Source: Paenibacillus sp. ACRRX (GTDB lineage Bacteria > Bacillota > Bacilli > Paenibacillales > Paenibacillaceae). Taken from it: DNA of 64,000 nt. Each line of letters begins with the position of its first letter. The stretch's first letter is position 1. The notes below the pieces were generated by a model, which saw only the letters and a program-made list of their open reading frames with translations, did not search any database and was not told the origin of the DNA. Of the stretch, positions 61,918-64,000 are shown piece after piece. Location: NCBI RefSeq assembly GCF_022346885.1, contig NZ_JAKRNK010000011.1:1-64000 (forward strand). The letters run 5' to 3'. The position numbers were made by a program, and so were the translations under genes.

Positions 61918-62804
61918 CGGATTTTTGGATCATTGCGACAGGTGCATTGGTCGCCATATCATGCGGCATACTCGGCTGCTTCCTTGTACTTAGAAAAATG
62001 TCACTAATAGGAGACGCGATAAGCCACTCCGTTCTGCCCGGAATCGTGATCGCCTTTATGATCAGCGGCTCACGTGATTCGCTTGCCATGCTGTTAGGTG
62101 CTTCTGTAGTCGGGCTTATTACGGTCTTTCTGATTCAAATGTTCCAGCAGAGCGGCGTTCAGTCCGACGCCTCGATAGGTGTTGTGTTTACAGCACTGTT
62201 TGCAGTCGGTGTTGTGCTTGTCAGCTTAAATGCACGACAAGTTGATCTTGACTTAGACTGCGTATTATTTGGCGAGATTGCGTATGTACATTGGAATACG
62301 ATTGACGTCTTCGGCATCGATTACATACCGAAGGCAGTATGGATACTTGGCTTCACGGTTGCTGTTATTTTTGTAGTGATTGGACTCTTTTACAAACAAT
62401 TTAAAATCTGCGCGTTCGATCCCGCTATGGCACTTGCTTGCGGCATTCCAGTTGCGTTGTTCCACTACCTTTTAATGGGTCTGGTATCGATGACAACGGT
62501 AGCCAGCTTTGAGAGTGTTGGTGCTATTCTGGTCGTAGGTATGCTGATCGTACCTGCTGCTACAGCCTATTTGTTGACAGAGCGGTTGTCAGTGATGATC
62601 ATATACAGCGTGCTGATTGGCATAGCATGTGCAGTACTGGGATATTATACGGCAGCATGGCTCGATGCTTCTATTGCCGGAATGATGGTAACTGTAGCAG
62701 GCGCATTGTTCGTATTGGCTTTTATTTTCTCCCCAAGCCACGGTATGTTGGCGCGGTTAATCAAGCAGCGTAAACTCGCTGTACTTCACAGTCAAGTAAG
62801 CTGA
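61914..62804 (+). CDS. mntD: ABC-3 permease, second subunit
   Basis: 296 residues with nine or so helices and SLIGDAISHSVLPG. Two permeases in one operon is the mntABCD layout of Bacillus, seen with manganese. An 11-bp minisatellite begins 14 bases after its stop. Confidence 0.9.
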   Translation: MTDFWIIATGALVAISCGILGCFLVLRKMSLIGDAISHSVLPGIVIAFMISGSRDSLAMLLGASVVGLITVFLIQMFQQSGVQSDASIGVVFTALFAVGVVLVSLNARQVDLDLDCVLFGEIAYVHWNTIDVFGIDYIPKAVWILGFTVAVIFVVIGLFYKQFKICAFDPAMALACGIPVALFHYLLMGLVSMTTVASFESVGAILVVGMLIVPAATAYLLTERLSVMIIYSVLIGIACAVLGYYTAAWLDASIAGMMVTVAGALFVLAFIFSPSHGMLARLIKQRKLAVLHSQVS

Positions 62805-62818
62805 CATATGAGCATTCA

Positions 62819-62930
62819 GCAAGCGTGTAGTAAGCGTGTGATAAGGATCTAACAGGCACGTAAGCAAGTACGTAGCAAGCACGCAAGAGGGTGTGTATCA
62901 AGTGCGTAACAAGCATGTTACAAGCACGCA
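62819..62930. repeat. Degenerate 11-bp minisatellite
   Basis: About ten tandem units of 11 bp (two spaced by 12), consensus RCAAGCRYGTA. Examples are GCAAGCGTGTA, GCAAGTACGTA, GCAAGCACGCA, ACAAGCATGTT and ACAAGCACGCA. Its period is not a multiple of three and it shows no ORF. Confidence 0.8.
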
Positions 62931-62948
62931 TGAAACGAATAGGCAATA

Positions 62949-62998
62949 GGAAAGCTGGATTCGGGCATCTCATGATGCAACGGATTCAGCTTTCTGTC
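62949..62998 (+). terminator. Terminator of the mnt operon
   Basis: GAAAGCTG/CAGCTTTC with inner pairs, followed by a weak T-rich stretch. Confidence 0.55.
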
Positions 62999-63183
62999 AT
63001 ATAGGCCAATATACTCAAGTTATTTATAGGAAGAGGTAGATATTTTTGTTGTGCTCGTACCGTTTATGATACAATGTCGTTATGTAAAATGGCGTATGGT
63101 AGCCGTCTTACGCGCAGGGTCGCGAATCATGACGAATGTGCGGATGAGCAAGCCATAAACGCCGGACGGGAGTGTAGGCAACA

Positions 63184-63921
63184 ATGAGTAAATATACACT
63201 GTTAGCTCTCGATATGGACGGGACGCTGTTAGACGAGGACCAACGAGTGAGTGAGGATACCGCCCAAGCGATAGCGGAAGCGCAAGCAGCGGGTGTAACG
63301 GTCATATTATCGACAGGCAGAGCGATTCAAAACGCGGTGCCCTATGCGGAACAGCTTGGTTTGACGGGACCAATGGTAACGGTAAATGGTGGTGAGGTAT
63401 GGAAAAACCCTCAAGAGCTTCACATTCGCCATCTACTGCAGCGCAGCGCTGTTACTAAGATGCTTGAGCTATCTGAGAAGTATGACACTTGGTTCTGGGC
63501 CTATTCGACTGAACGATTGTATAACAGGGAGAAATGGAACGGAAATGTGGAGCAGGAGGATTGGCTGAAGTTCGGTTATTTTAATGAAGATGATATCGTA
63601 CGCGGTCAATTGCTTGACGAATTACGCACTTTAGGCGGATTGGAGTTAACCAACTCTTCGCCGCACAATATTGAGATTAACCCGCTCGGCATCAACAAAG
63701 CATCAGGTGTACAGACTGTGTGTGATATGCTCGGTCTGGACATCTTGCAGACGATCGCCGTCGGGGATAGCTTAAATGACATTGCAGTCATTCGTCATGC
63801 AGGACTTGGTGTGGCAATGGGGAACGCGCAGGAGGAAGTTAAGCAGGCCGCTGATGCGATCGTAGCTTCCAACAATGAAAGCGGCGTAGCGGAAGTGATT
63901 CGGCGGTTTATTTTAGCATAA
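63184..63921 (+). CDS. Cof-type HAD phosphatase
   Basis: 245 residues. HAD motif I LDMDGTLLDE, motif II STGR, late motif GDSLNDIAVIR, with a C2-type cap. It probably dephosphorylates sugar phosphates or FMN-like metabolites. ATG start; family substrate is broad. Confidence 0.9.
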   Translation: MSKYTLLALDMDGTLLDEDQRVSEDTAQAIAEAQAAGVTVILSTGRAIQNAVPYAEQLGLTGPMVTVNGGEVWKNPQELHIRHLLQRSAVTKMLELSEKYDTWFWAYSTERLYNREKWNGNVEQEDWLKFGYFNEDDIVRGQLLDELRTLGGLELTNSSPHNIEINPLGINKASGVQTVCDMLGLDILQTIAVGDSLNDIAVIRHAGLGVAMGNAQEEVKQAADAIVASNNESGVAEVIRRFILA

Positions 63922-63977
63922 TTATAGCGCATGAAGTAATCAATAGGATATCGCCAGCAGCTAAGGAGGAATTCGTG

Positions 63978-64000
63978 ATGGCCATTTTGGGATGGATACT
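63978..64000 (+). CDS. Start of a further gene (partial)
   Basis: AAGGAGG eight bases before an ATG; MAILGWIL is the only visible sequence. It resembles the start of YeaQ/GlsB-type membrane peptides but too little is present for an assignment. Confidence 0.4.

Overview
The window looks like chromosomal DNA of a spore-forming, low-to-mid GC Gram-positive of the Paenibacillaceae (Paenibacillus or a close relative). The support is read from the sequence: strong AGGAGG-type ribosome binding sites with frequent GTG and TTG starts; spore genes (sspI, two alpha/beta SASPs, yunB, ylbJ, a YjcZ-like peptide); Bacillales control elements (sigma-W promoter, T-box, M-box, a cre-like site); bacillithiol synthesis (bshB2); and B. 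subtilis-like local order (nfeD-floT, yunB-lytH-lipA-yutD, yojF-bshB2). No phage, integrase, insertion sequence or CRISPR array was seen.

Layout. 1-1.7 kb: 3' end of a 23S rRNA gene, then 16 tRNA genes and a terminator. 2-4.2 kb: nfeD-floT membrane microdomain operon (minus) from a textbook sigma-W promoter. 4.4-9.1 kb: an envelope-stress operon with a LiaI-like protein, two different PspA/IM30 proteins, PspC, LiaF, LiaS and LiaR, preceded by two 11-bp direct repeats 23 bp apart. 9.4-15.3 kb: small unknowns, a YwmB-like protein, zwf, a cyclase-family hydrolase and prfC. 15.5-18.7 kb: mgtA (minus) behind an M-box riboswitch, a first terminator, a 62-codon leader ORF and a second terminator with competing hairpins. 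18.8-21.8 kb: a MerR-methyltransferase fusion with its own MerR-type promoter, sspI, ktrA and a TrmH-type rRNA methylase. 22-24.5 kb: four orphan small genes, one probably frameshifted. 24.8-29.2 kb: a chemoreceptor, yojF-bshB2 and a DMT exporter. 29.4-36 kb: yunB, a LytH-like peptidase, lipA-yutD, ylbJ-nadK. 36-46.3 kb: truncated haemoglobin, DUF2225 protein, two overlapping tiny genes, pepF, MFS, a second receptor, SASP, aldose epimerase, T-box-trpS, a YlaF-like protein, SASP. 46.6-51.8 kb: a yfhP-like hydrolase, ctaB and a SCO1 protein (cytochrome oxidase assembly), a Toprim protein, a YjcZ-like peptide, MFS. 52-56 kb: an anchored protein coupled to a membrane transglutaminase, then a class B PBP. 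56.2-64 kb: a secreted GH85 endoglycosidase, a manganese-type ABC transporter, an 11-bp minisatellite, a HAD phosphatase and the first codons of a further gene.

Functional themes are envelope stress and cell wall (floT, lia/psp, PBP, transglutaminase, LytH), divalent metals (mgtA, mnt), spore formation, and respiration/haem. The most unusual segment is the mgtA leader, where a riboswitch appears to be stacked on a second, translation-linked attenuator. All family assignments are by eye from protein motifs; no database search was run.
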